A stretch of 8,368 bases of DNA from Candidatus Poseidoniales archaeon (GTDB lineage Archaea; Thermoplasmatota; Poseidoniia; Poseidoniales; Poseidoniaceae). Below the pieces are notes generated by a model. The model worked only from the letters and a program-made list of their open reading frames with translations, had not been told where the DNA came from and made no database searches. The translations under genes were made by a program, and so were the position numbers. Below are positions 1 to 7,658 of the stretch, piece after piece; position 1 is the stretch's first letter; every line of letters starts with the position of its first letter. The DNA is taken from positions 1 through 8,368 of the forward strand of contig QQSG01000113.1 of the NCBI GenBank assembly GCA_003602665.1, read 5' to 3'.

Positions 1-1424
1 TTACAGGCTTCAGGCCACCAGCCATCAAGGATTGAGCAGTTTGGAACGCCGTTCATAGCTGCTTTCATTCCTGATGTACCCGACGCCTCAAGAGGTCTGA
101 TTGGATTGTTTAACCAAATGTCAACCCCGCTTGTCATTGCGAGTCCTGTAGCCATGCTATAGTTCTCAAGGAATGCCACTGGTATTTCTTCTTCAACAGT
201 CTTTGCTGAAGCAAAAATATCTCGAATGAGTTGCTTTCCACCCTCGTCCTTTGGATGTGCCTTTCCAGAGAATACGAATTGAATTCTGCCGGCACCAATC
301 TCTCGTAGTTTCTCAAGGTCATGGAAGACGAGATTAGCACGTTTGTATGTTGCAAACCTTCGAGCGAATCCAATGGTGAGCCGATGTTCTTCAAATTCGA
401 CTCCTGTTTCATTTCGAACAAGGTCTCGAAGGTGTTTACGATTTTCATTTCTTGCTTGCTTGAGGGCTTCGATTGGAATCTTTTGAGCTTCCTTCAATCG
501 ATTCGGATTTGCTTTCCATTCAGGAAGATGTTCATCAAAAAGTTTCGTCATTGTGCTTGAAGTCCATGTTGGATGATGTACTCCATTTGTAATCGGGATG
601 ATTTTCTTTTCAGAAAACATGGTCTGAGCAACCTCAGCATTGAGTATCGAAACAGCATTCACAGAAGTGCTTAATGCAACTGCTAAATGGGACATTGAGC
701 ATCTGTTTCCACCTTCTGAATCACCTGCGTTGCGAACAAGTTCTTGTGCATCATCTGGTAATTTATCACCCATAATCTCCTTCACAAGCGACCATTCGAA
801 GCGATCGTGTCCTGCTGGAACGGGTGTGTGTGTTGTGAAAAGACTCTTTTCAGTAAGTTGTTCTCTTGACCATCCTCTAGAAAGGAGTTCAAGCATAGCA
901 AACGTACAATGTCCTTCATTGAGATGAATTCCCTTCAGTTCAATTTGAAGATGGTCGAAGAGTTGTACTCCGCCAACGCCGAGGAGGTATTCTTGACGTA
1001 TTCGCGTATCATCATTTCCACCATACAATCGTTGTCCGATTTCTTGGTGATATTGTGAATTAAGTTCATGTGTTGTGTCGAGAAAGTAAACTGGAACCTT
1101 GTGACCCGTTTGACCTACAACATTCGCACACCAAACGCGTGCATATATCGTCTGATTATCGAGTGGAAGTTGAATCGTGATATCAGTTAACTCAAGGAAT
1201 TCACTTGGGTCAAGTACTGGATAGGTCTCAGATTGTATCCCATCTGAATCGAGATGTTGTCTACTGTATCCTTCTCTGTACAATAGGGTCACGCCGACAA
1301 GAGGAATCTCTGCATCAGCAGCTGATTTGACATGATCTCCTGCAAGAACTCCTAATCCTCCTGAATAAGTGGACAAATCTGACCAAAGCCCTATTTCTGC
1401 TGTGAAATACCCAACTGCGCTCAT
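1..1424 (-). CDS. glgP: Alpha-glucan (glycogen/maltodextrin) phosphorylase, GT35, 3' end cut by window edge
   Basis: Cytosolic enzyme that uses phosphate to release glucose-1-phosphate from the non-reducing ends of alpha-1,4-glucans. Only the N-terminal 474 residues are in the window; the frame is open through base 1. The protein starts MSAVGYFTAEIGL, the usual opening of the short phosphorylase type, without the long N-terminal extension of animal or E. coli enzymes. Visible family motifs are STYSGGLGVLAGD (about residues 19-31), HLNEGH (167-172), THTPVPAGHD, RRFATYKR (K361), and EASGTSGMKAAMNG, whose Lys454 is the expected pyridoxal-phosphate lysine. The available sequence ends in LDGWWPEAC. 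By comparison with the family I expect roughly 80-130 more residues beyond the edge. The ATG at 1424 is the first possible start: an in-frame TGA lies four codons upstream. It sits 45 bp downstream of malQ on the same strand, so co-transcription is likely. Family assignment is secure; the preferred chain length (glycogen or maltodextrin) cannot be read. Confidence 0.95.
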   Translation of the reverse strand, partial: MSAVGYFTAEIGLWSDLSTYSGGLGVLAGDHVKSAADAEIPLVGVTLLYREGYSRQHLDSDGIQSETYPVLDPSEFLELTDITIQLPLDNQTIYARVWCANVVGQTGHKVPVYFLDTTHELNSQYHQEIGQRLYGGNDDTRIRQEYLLGVGGVQLFDHLQIELKGIHLNEGHCTFAMLELLSRGWSREQLTEKSLFTTHTPVPAGHDRFEWSLVKEIMGDKLPDDAQELVRNAGDSEGGNRCSMSHLAVALSTSVNAVSILNAEVAQTMFSEKKIIPITNGVHHPTWTSSTMTKLFDEHLPEWKANPNRLKEAQKIPIEALKQARNENRKHLRDLVRNETGVEFEEHRLTIGFARRFATYKRANLVFHDLEKLREIGAGRIQFVFSGKAHPKDEGGKQLIRDIFASAKTVEEEIPVAFLENYSMATGLAMTSGVDIWLNNPIRPLEASGTSGMKAAMNGVPNCSILDGWWPEAC

Positions 1425-1427
1425 GGT

Positions 1428-1464
1428 CTTCCGTCATCAACAGGGATTATGAGATATACGGAAG
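1428..1464 (-). repeat. 7-bp inverted repeat in the malQ-glgP gap
   Basis: CTTCCGT at 1428-1434 and its exact reverse complement ACGGAAG at 1458-1464 flank a 23-base loop, and lie almost wholly in the 45-bp gap between malQ and glgP. In the minus-strand transcript the 3' arm (ACGGAAG) falls three bases before the glgP ATG and includes the only purine patch there, GGAAG, which could serve as a weak ribosome-binding site. Pairing could therefore affect glgP translation. A 7-bp match in so short a region has a few per cent chance of arising at random, so the role is speculative. Confidence 0.3.
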
Positions 1465-1469
1465 TGATA

Positions 1470-2717
1470 CTAGAGAATTATATCACTCCAATCGAATTTC
1501 CAAATCCAGTTTCCTTCAACAGTGCCCGGAGCATTCATCCTGCATGACGAATCGAGAGCGAGCAAATCTTGCATAGGGATTATTGACAATTCGGCATCCG
1601 TGGATTGAGCAAGGCGAAGCATTGTTTGCAATGGTTCTTCATCCTCAAGAGCTGATTCAGAAAGATTCGCCTTGATTTCATCTGTTGCTTCATTGTACCA
1701 GCCTCTTGTGGTGTCATTGTCGTGTGTGCCAGTGTAAACGACTTGATCGAAGGTAATATTTCGTGGATGATGTGGGTTTGAATCCAAATCGCCTTCAAAA
1801 CCAAATTGCAAGACTGCCATTCCGTGCATGTTGTGTCTTTTCCGAAGGTCGATGACCTCCTGAGGAATAATGCCCAAATCTTCGGCTATGATTTGGTTCG
1901 AACCAAAGCAACATTCGAGTAATGCTTCGATTAGACTGTCTTTTGGACCATCTTGCCAAAATCCGTTTCTTGCATGTTCATCTTCTTGTGGTATTGCCCA
2001 ACTGGAGTGAAATCCTCTAAAATGATCGATTCGAACACGATCATAGAGTCGTAACATTCGTTGTATACGCTGTTTCCACCACGTCCAATTTTCTTTTTCA
2101 TGAGCACTCCAATTATACAACACAGTTCCCCATTTCTGACCATCTTCGCTGAAATAATCTGGAGGGACTCCAGTTACGAATTCAGGATGTCCATCTTCAT
2201 CGAGGAGGAATAATTCACGATGAGCCCATACATCTGCTGAATCGTGGGAAACAAAGATTGGGCAATCACCAATCAGTTGGATTTTGTTTGAATGAGCATG
2301 CTCTCTCAGAGTGTTCCAATTGGCCTGAAACTGTTCTTGTTGTTTTACAAACGGGGATATTTGGTTCTTCCAATGGGACAATACCTCGGGATGTCTATCT
2401 CGTAACTCGACAGGCCATTCGTACCATGGCAAGCCGTTTTGTGACTTTTTTATCGCTGAGTAAAGTGCCCACTCTTCAAGCCAATATGTTTCTTCACTCA
2501 AATCCACCCGGCTCTCTTGGTGACAAAGTTCTGGCCATCCGGCAAATGCCGATGGTGATGCATAAGGCGAACCAAACCGATCAGGAGGCGTGAGAGGGAG
2601 TAGTTGCCATGCATCGAATCCTCTTGCTGACAACCAATCGATAAATCGCAGGCCACTGGCCATATCTCTTGTAGGAAGCGAGGTGATGTGACACAGTACA
2701 CCTCGACGACTGGACAT
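1470..2717 (-). CDS. malQ: 4-alpha-glucanotransferase (amylomaltase), GH77, compact form
   Basis: Cytosolic disproportionating enzyme that moves alpha-1,4-glucan segments between maltodextrins, giving longer chains for phosphorylase plus glucose. The 415-residue product carries the full GH77 active-site set: RIDHFRGF with nucleophile Asp231, IIAEDLG with acid/base Glu279, and GTHDNDT with transition-state Asp333. Also present are GSPYASPSAFAG (about 49-60), IGDCPIFVSHDSADVW (149-164), GVPPDYFS (183-190) and the closing MQDLLAL...RMNAPGT block (382-399). The usual length is about 500 residues. The shortfall is mainly after SAFAG, where about 50-60 residues of the N-terminal helical region are missing, and at the C-terminus, which ends soon after the NWIWKF motif. 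The core is intact, so this is a compact enzyme and not a broken gene. No Shine-Dalgarno sequence precedes the ATG; a TATA-like box about 31 bp upstream suggests a leaderless or near-leaderless transcript. It is the first gene of a malQ-glgP unit divergent from the GH57 gene. Confidence 0.96.
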   Translation of the reverse strand: MSSRRGVLCHITSLPTRDMASGLRFIDWLSARGFDAWQLLPLTPPDRFGSPYASPSAFAGWPELCHQESRVDLSEETYWLEEWALYSAIKKSQNGLPWYEWPVELRDRHPEVLSHWKNQISPFVKQQEQFQANWNTLREHAHSNKIQLIGDCPIFVSHDSADVWAHRELFLLDEDGHPEFVTGVPPDYFSEDGQKWGTVLYNWSAHEKENWTWWKQRIQRMLRLYDRVRIDHFRGFHSSWAIPQEDEHARNGFWQDGPKDSLIEALLECCFGSNQIIAEDLGIIPQEVIDLRKRHNMHGMAVLQFGFEGDLDSNPHHPRNITFDQVVYTGTHDNDTTRGWYNEATDEIKANLSESALEDEEPLQTMLRLAQSTDAELSIIPMQDLLALDSSCRMNAPGTVEGNWIWKFDWSDIIL

Positions 2718-2768
2718 GGTTACAAATGAGCGACAAAGCCTTTCTATTTATCACTCCAGCGTTATCTC
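2718..2768. promoter_or_regulatory. 51-bp divergent promoter region with a shared TATA-like box
   Basis: The whole gap between malQ (minus) and the GH57 gene (plus) is 51 bp. Its one AT-rich core, TATTTAT at 2745-2751 (ATAAATA on the minus strand), lies about 31 bp before the malQ ATG and about 21-25 bp before the GH57 ATG. Both distances suit an archaeal TATA box serving transcripts with little or no leader, and neither gene shows a Shine-Dalgarno sequence. The minus-strand fit is the better one. One TBP/TFB site, or two overlapping ones, would therefore drive the extracellular enzyme and the cytosolic enzymes together. No clear operator palindrome was found in the gap. The promoter role is inferred from position and composition only. 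Confidence 0.6.
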
Positions 2769-5700
2769 ATGCGGGCTAAGGCAATTCTGCTCTGTGCGGT
2801 TTTCATTGCGTCTTCTTTTTGTTCATTCGTCAACGCAGCGACTCCTGATGACATTACCATAGACGGGGATGATACGGACTGGCCGAACGATTCTCTGATG
2901 GAATCTGATTTGAACGGAATCAGCGTTTACATGACCTGGAATTCCTCGAATCTCTTCATAGGGTGGAACGGCACAGATTGGAAATCAACCTTTGAAGGAG
3001 CCGACTTATTTGTCTACTTCAATACGTCAGACGGTGGTTCTGTGTTAAGCAAGGAATGGGGATTCTCTCACGCACTTCCATTTGAGGCGAATCACGGATT
3101 TGTTTTGGAAGATGATTCTTACTTCAGCCATATCGCCCATGATGGGAGTTCTTGGGTCGACCAACCAACAACAGTAGATCTCTTCGCTGGCTGGAGCGGC
3201 AATCAATTCACGGAACTCTCTTTGCCCTGGGCGGCTCTTGGTTCACCAACGCAAGTCGATGTGATCATCTATGCACAATGGCAAGATGAAGGGAATGTAT
3301 GGGCCTCGTTTCCGAGTGCAAATCCAGCATCAAATAACGGTGCTGAATCCTTTACTCACGCTTGGAGAATCGCCGATGTGAATGATTCTTCAATTCCTCA
3401 AGATTTACCTGTGATTGAGCCTGAAACCATTGGGAAAGTGGATGATGCGCTTAATCTTGCAATCGTCTTTCACCAGCATCAACCCTATTACAAAAACAAG
3501 TTGACAGGGATGTATGAGATGCCTTGGGTTCGAGTCCATGGTTTGACTGAATACGTGGACTCTCCAGGTATCCTCGCTCAAACTGGAACAAAAGTCACAT
3601 ACAATCTTGTTCCATCTTTTATTGAACAATTGGTTGATTATCACCGCAACGAAACACTTGATGTCCATACAGATATCGCAAAACGATCTTGGTCAGAGGG
3701 TGGATATCCTAACGCTACGGAACTGGAACTGCATACCATGCAATTCCAGTCGTTTTGGAACAGTGGTTGGATTTACAATGTGACTCAGGAAGATACGAAA
3801 CTTGGCTGGCTTTATCCTTCTAGTGCTCGTTACAAGGAGATTTATGATGAAACGCTTCACAATCTTAAGCCTGCAACAATCATGGATGATGATTTGCTCC
3901 CTCCTGCTGATTTCCTAGACTTGCAAGTCTTGTGGTATCTCTATCAGTTTTCACCAGACTATGTTCAAGGTGACTACAATCAAAGCCATCGTGATCAGGG
4001 CCTTATTGATCTATTCATGCAGAATGGTGGTTATGATTTAGATGATTTGACTTACGTTCTCGACGCTCAACATGCACACATGGGGAACATACTTCCTATG
4101 TACAGTGAGTTGGCCAACAACGGTCAAGTTGAATTGACGACAACACCGTATTATCACCCAATTATGCCATTATTGATGATGGACGGGTGGACAATGGAAG
4201 ACGGTATCAGGGTCAACAAAGATGCATGGCCTGATGATGTTCAAAACCACTTGATTACAGGTATGAATCTCTTTGAGGAGGAACTTGGGTTCAGACCAGC
4301 TGGCATGTGGCCAAGCGAACAAGCTGTCTCGCCTGCAATGGTTGAACCAGTCAGTGATGTTGGTGTTGAATGGATGGTGACGGATGAAGAACTTTTGAAG
4401 CAATCCAGAGATGTTAACGGAAATCTCATCGATGTGGAAAAGGCATCGAATCTCGCAACACCTTGGACCGTTAGTGGAACTGATGGAGGCGAAGTTTCCG
4501 TGATTTTTCGAGACCGAGTCATCTCCGATCGAATCGCTTTCCAATACGGAACCATGACACCAGAAGCAGCTGTTTCTGATTTTATTGCCTACATCGATAA
4601 CATACGTCAACAACTTCTCGATGAAGGCGAAGATCCATCTGAGCATCTGCTTACGGTGGCTCTCGATGGTGAAAACTGGATGTTCATGTCAGAATTCCAA
4701 CATCAAGACAATGCAAGGCCATTCATGGCTGAATGGTACAGTCGACTGGCAGATCATCCAACAATTGTGACAACAACTCCATCTGAATTCCTCGAAAAGA
4801 ACACAACCTTGCCTGAAATCCAAACCATTGGAACAGGTTCATGGATCGATGGCACCCTCAGAACATGGGCAGGAGAAGAAGAAGAAAGCCTTGGTTGGCA
4901 ACGTTTGATAGAAGCACGACAAGAGTTGGTTGCATTTGAGGAATTGAATCCGAATCATCCAGGCCTAACTGCGGCTTGGGAATCTCTCTACATTGCCGAA
5001 GGTAGCGATTGGTACTGGTGGTATGGACTTGACCAAGACAGCGGTTATGACGAAAATTGGGATGTCTTGTTCAAAGTACATCTCTCCAACATTTATCGGG
5101 CAGTGAATCTCGAATTGCCACCATACTTGCAAGATTTGTGGACGAACCCAGCAGTACCTGCGGTATCTGCTACTGGAATTATCGAACCAATGATCGACGG
5201 AATCGCATTACCCGGTGAATGGGATGGTTCTGCACAATACAATGCTCCAGTATCTGGGGATACGTTTGATATTGAACAGTTTTACATCGGATACGACTCT
5301 TCAAATGTCTTTGTTCGTATCGACGCAGATATTCCAGAAGACCTTGAAAACCAATCTTCAAATGGAGACGAACCCGATCTCGCCATTTACTTCATGCAAC
5401 CGAATGCGGTGAATTTTAATGAAGCAGAAACCAACTTTAGAACGTATTACGGTAATCAAATTCTTGGGTTCCCCTCCAAATACATGGTTGCATTTGATTT
5501 TGATACTCTTCGAGATGATGGTCGAGCAAAGTGGAATCTCTTCACAGCCAAAGGAAAGACTGGAGACCAAGAGCAATGGGTTCTCAGTGGTAGTTCCTCC
5601 TTAGGTGACTGTGCGGTTGATGATGTCTATGAGTTCATGATTCCATGGTCCGAAATTGGGCTCTCTCCACGCTATTCGACTCGTGTCAAGGTTGTATCCT

Positions 5701-7244
5701 CATGGGCTGAATCTCTCGCCTATGGTGATGGCCTCGACATGGAAATTGCACCGCCGGCTCCTGCCGAACTGGTGCTCCCTGATCTTGAAGAGTGGGTGAC
5801 ATTGCTTGTACTGAATGATACGATAGGAGACGAAACTGGAGATGGAGACTACACGTATCCTCTCGCAAGTGATTTTGCAACTCCAAACAACGGCGGCCTC
5901 TGGGATGCTCAACAATTAACAATTCGTCAGAGTGCTTGGAATGCACAATTCATCCTTGAAGTCGGTGAGATGACAGACATTTGGGGGCTGTCGAATGGAT
6001 TCAGTCATCAAATCGTGCAAATCTATGTGGATCAAGGATATACCTCCTATGGGTCGACTGATATGCTCGATGGGGCAAATGCTGAGATTCATCCTGATTG
6101 GGCTTGGGAGGTTGCTATCAGTGGAACAGGAGAACCTGGAGCAGTCATGGCTGTTCAATCAATGACGGGGAGCACTTCTTCTCGTGGGGTCGATGTCACT
6201 GGTGATGTCAGTTCGAAAACGATTACATTTACTGTAAGTAAAGATGTGATTGGAGATGATATACCGAACTATCGTTACATCGTTGTTGTTGGTAGCCAAG
6301 ACGGATTTGGTACTGGTAAATGGAGAGATGTCGATGCAACTGCAAGCACATGGACTCTTGGTGGTGGTTCCAATCCTGCTCTCGATGATGGTATTGATTA
6401 TGATCCAAATGTTTTGGACGTTGTCCTCGACGGAACGGGTCAGGAAACCATGCTCTCGTCCTATGATGTAGATGGGCATGTCTATGCTCAATTAACTGGA
6501 TTTGAGATGCCTGAGGTGCCTCAACAAATCTTTGGAGCATCCGTTGACACAGTGACAGCAAATTCGGCTGTACTCACATGGTCGACGACTGTAGCAGATG
6601 CAACCTCGATTCAATACATGGTCTCTGAAACAGAACCAATGAATTCAATGAGCCCAACTCAATGGACTCTATCCGCTACAGATCATGCAATCACGCTGAC
6701 GGGACTTGAAGTCAATACCACGTATGTGGCCTCTATCAGTGCCAATGGAACGGATGATGTTCTTGTGACCTTTACAACAAGCAACATTGTTGACACAACC
6801 CCACCTGAGCTATTGAATTTGAATGTTGAAGTGCTTGAAGATGGGAAGGCTAGAATCAGTTGGTATACTTCTGAAAGTTCAACTGAAGAAGTCTACTTGG
6901 ATGATGTACTTGTCTTTTCCAACGACTTTGCAACCAAGAAGAACCATGAATTTGTATCAGAAACTCTTGCTAATGATGACTGGACTGTTCTTGTAAAGAG
7001 TTCAGATGCATCTGGTAATATGAATTCTAGCACTATGTCGTTTACTGTCGATGTGTCTACGACGACTGATCCGGCCGAACCCGGTGGCGATACAGATGAC
7101 CCTGTTAACACAGATGATGAAAGTAAATCTTCGTTAAGTTCATCTGCTATTATGCAAATAGGAGTACTTGTTGTCATCCTTCTCATCCTTATCGCATTCA
7201 TACGAGTGCGTAACGGTGAGTCTGGCGATGATGAATGGTCCTGA
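2769..7244 (+). CDS. Secreted, membrane-anchored GH57 amylopullulanase-like glycoside hydrolase, multidomain
   Basis: Extracellular alpha-glucan hydrolase of 1491 residues, likely cutting alpha-1,4 and perhaps alpha-1,6 bonds of starch, glycogen or pullulan. Domains in order: signal peptide (1-23, cut after VNA); DOMON/CBM9-like beta domain (about 28-205); GH57 catalytic region (about 228-795) with HQHQP (235-239), GQVEL (452-456), GMWPSEQAVSP with probable nucleophile Glu517, VALDGENW with probable acid/base Asp633, and EGSDWYWWYG from 744; second DOMON-like domain (about 803-1005); glucodextranase C-terminal-like domain (about 1010-1245, GDETGDGDYTYP); two fibronectin III-like domains (about 1255-1338 and 1343-1428); Asp/Ser/Thr-rich linker (1430-1459); one membrane helix (1460-1478); acidic tail. 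About 15 N-x-S/T sites suit an archaeal surface glycoprotein. The ATG at 2769 is the first after an in-frame TGA at 2727 and leads directly into the signal peptide. Divergent from malQ-glgP. The GH57 family is certain; substrate choice (amylase or amylopullulanase) is inferred from similarity. Confidence 0.93.
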   Translation: MRAKAILLCAVFIASSFCSFVNAATPDDITIDGDDTDWPNDSLMESDLNGISVYMTWNSSNLFIGWNGTDWKSTFEGADLFVYFNTSDGGSVLSKEWGFSHALPFEANHGFVLEDDSYFSHIAHDGSSWVDQPTTVDLFAGWSGNQFTELSLPWAALGSPTQVDVIIYAQWQDEGNVWASFPSANPASNNGAESFTHAWRIADVNDSSIPQDLPVIEPETIGKVDDALNLAIVFHQHQPYYKNKLTGMYEMPWVRVHGLTEYVDSPGILAQTGTKVTYNLVPSFIEQLVDYHRNETLDVHTDIAKRSWSEGGYPNATELELHTMQFQSFWNSGWIYNVTQEDTKLGWLYPSSARYKEIYDETLHNLKPATIMDDDLLPPADFLDLQVLWYLYQFSPDYVQGDYNQSHRDQGLIDLFMQNGGYDLDDLTYVLDAQHAHMGNILPMYSELANNGQVELTTTPYYHPIMPLLMMDGWTMEDGIRVNKDAWPDDVQNHLITGMNLFEEELGFRPAGMWPSEQAVSPAMVEPVSDVGVEWMVTDEELLKQSRDVNGNLIDVEKASNLATPWTVSGTDGGEVSVIFRDRVISDRIAFQYGTMTPEAAVSDFIAYIDNIRQQLLDEGEDPSEHLLTVALDGENWMFMSEFQHQDNARPFMAEWYSRLADHPTIVTTTPSEFLEKNTTLPEIQTIGTGSWIDGTLRTWAGEEEESLGWQRLIEARQELVAFEELNPNHPGLTAAWESLYIAEGSDWYWWYGLDQDSGYDENWDVLFKVHLSNIYRAVNLELPPYLQDLWTNPAVPAVSATGIIEPMIDGIALPGEWDGSAQYNAPVSGDTFDIEQFYIGYDSSNVFVRIDADIPEDLENQSSNGDEPDLAIYFMQPNAVNFNEAETNFRTYYGNQILGFPSKYMVAFDFDTLRDDGRAKWNLFTAKGKTGDQEQWVLSGSSSLGDCAVDDVYEFMIPWSEIGLSPRYSTRVKVVSSWAESLAYGDGLDMEIAPPAPAELVLPDLEEWVTLLVLNDTIGDETGDGDYTYPLASDFATPNNGGLWDAQQLTIRQSAWNAQFILEVGEMTDIWGLSNGFSHQIVQIYVDQGYTSYGSTDMLDGANAEIHPDWAWEVAISGTGEPGAVMAVQSMTGSTSSRGVDVTGDVSSKTITFTVSKDVIGDDIPNYRYIVVVGSQDGFGTGKWRDVDATASTWTLGGGSNPALDDGIDYDPNVLDVVLDGTGQETMLSSYDVDGHVYAQLTGFEMPEVPQQIFGASVDTVTANSAVLTWSTTVADATSIQYMVSETEPMNSMSPTQWTLSATDHAITLTGLEVNTTYVASISANGTDDVLVTFTTSNIVDTTPPELLNLNVEVLEDGKARISWYTSESSTEEVYLDDVLVFSNDFATKKNHEFVSETLANDDWTVLVKSSDASGNMNSSTMSFTVDVSTTTDPAEPGGDTDDPVNTDDESKSSLSSSAIMQIGVLVVILLILIAFIRVRNGESGDDEWS

Positions 7245-7247
7245 TCA
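7242..7247. other. Abutting convergent stop codons forming TGATCA
   Basis: The TGA of the GH57 gene (7242-7244, plus) and the TGA of the DoxX-like gene (7245-7247, minus) touch with no base between them and together form the palindrome TGATCA. No room exists for a separate terminator between the two genes, so each transcript must end inside the other gene or run antisense into it. The coordinates are directly visible; the transcriptional consequence is inferred. Confidence 0.9.
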
Positions 7248-7658
7248 TTCCACTTGCATTTTTGGACGTAGAAACCATTCGCCCAAGTATGCTGCTGTAA
7301 GTCCCATTGCGATTTGTGCTAGGCCTCTAAGAATATGCGCCCATAGCGGGAATGTTTGTCCATTCAATTCAATATCATAGATCCACATATTGAGATTAGC
7401 CCAATACAATAGAATGAGTAGAATCACTGTTGCTCGTGCAGCAAAAACACGCGTTTTGGGAAGAATTAATCCGATTCCGCAGAGGACTTCTGGAATTCCA
7501 CTGACAATAACCCAAAACACGTCTGAGCCAGGCAGTATGCTGGGTACGATGGCTGTAAACCATTCTGGATCAATGAAATGGAGAATTCCAACATAGGTAA
7601 AAAAACATCCAAGTCCTATGGCCAGTATGTCACGATGATAAGACCATAATGTCTTCAT
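7245..7658 (-). CDS. DoxX-like four-helix integral membrane protein
   Basis: Small membrane protein of 137 residues with four predicted helices at about 10-28, 46-66, 72-92 and 106-126. The sequence GILHFIDPEWF (24-34), a following P-x-x-L-P turn, SGIPEVLCGIGLILP (53-67) and TR (69-70) match the pattern of the broad DoxX/DoxX-like superfamily: a helix, then HF-x-x-P-x-x-F, then SG-x-x-E in the second helix, then a helix ending in P-x-T-R. Length is typical for such proteins. Most members have no proven function; the name comes from a subunit of Sulfolobus thiosulfate:quinone oxidoreductase, and nothing here supports that activity. The ATG at 7658 overlaps the GTPase stop (ATGA), and a GGTGA ribosome-binding site lies four bases upstream, so translation is probably coupled to the upstream gene. 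It converges on the GH57 gene with zero spacing. Confidence 0.8.
   Translation of the reverse strand: MKTLWSYHRDILAIGLGCFFTYVGILHFIDPEWFTAIVPSILPGSDVFWVIVSGIPEVLCGIGLILPKTRVFAARATVILLILLYWANLNMWIYDIELNGQTFPLWAHILRGLAQIAMGLTAAYLGEWFLRPKMQVE

Noticed and set aside
321..927. Short plus-strand open frames in the first kilobase
   Set aside because: They run opposite the phosphorylase frame, which is conserved throughout; none resembles a known protein.
2769..2840. Lipoprotein signal (lipobox) using Cys9 or Cys18 of the GH57 protein
   Set aside because: The residues before these cysteines (Leu, Phe) do not fit a lipobox, and an A-x-A-type site follows at VNA. A C-terminal membrane helix already provides anchoring.
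4170..4646. 158-codon open frame on the minus strand inside the GH57 gene
   Set aside because: It lies antisense to the strongly conserved GH57 catalytic core (Glu517 and nearby), and its translation shows no recognisable domain. It is a coding shadow.
6159..6561. Two overlapping 110-codon minus-strand open frames opposite the glucodextranase C-like domain
   Set aside because: Low-complexity His/Gln-rich or Ile-rich translations, antisense to a well-supported domain, with no start signals or homology that I recognise.
7245..7658. Thiosulfate:quinone oxidoreductase subunit
   Set aside because: Only the general DoxX-like helix pattern is seen, and no partner subunit (DoxA-like) or sulfur gene is nearby.
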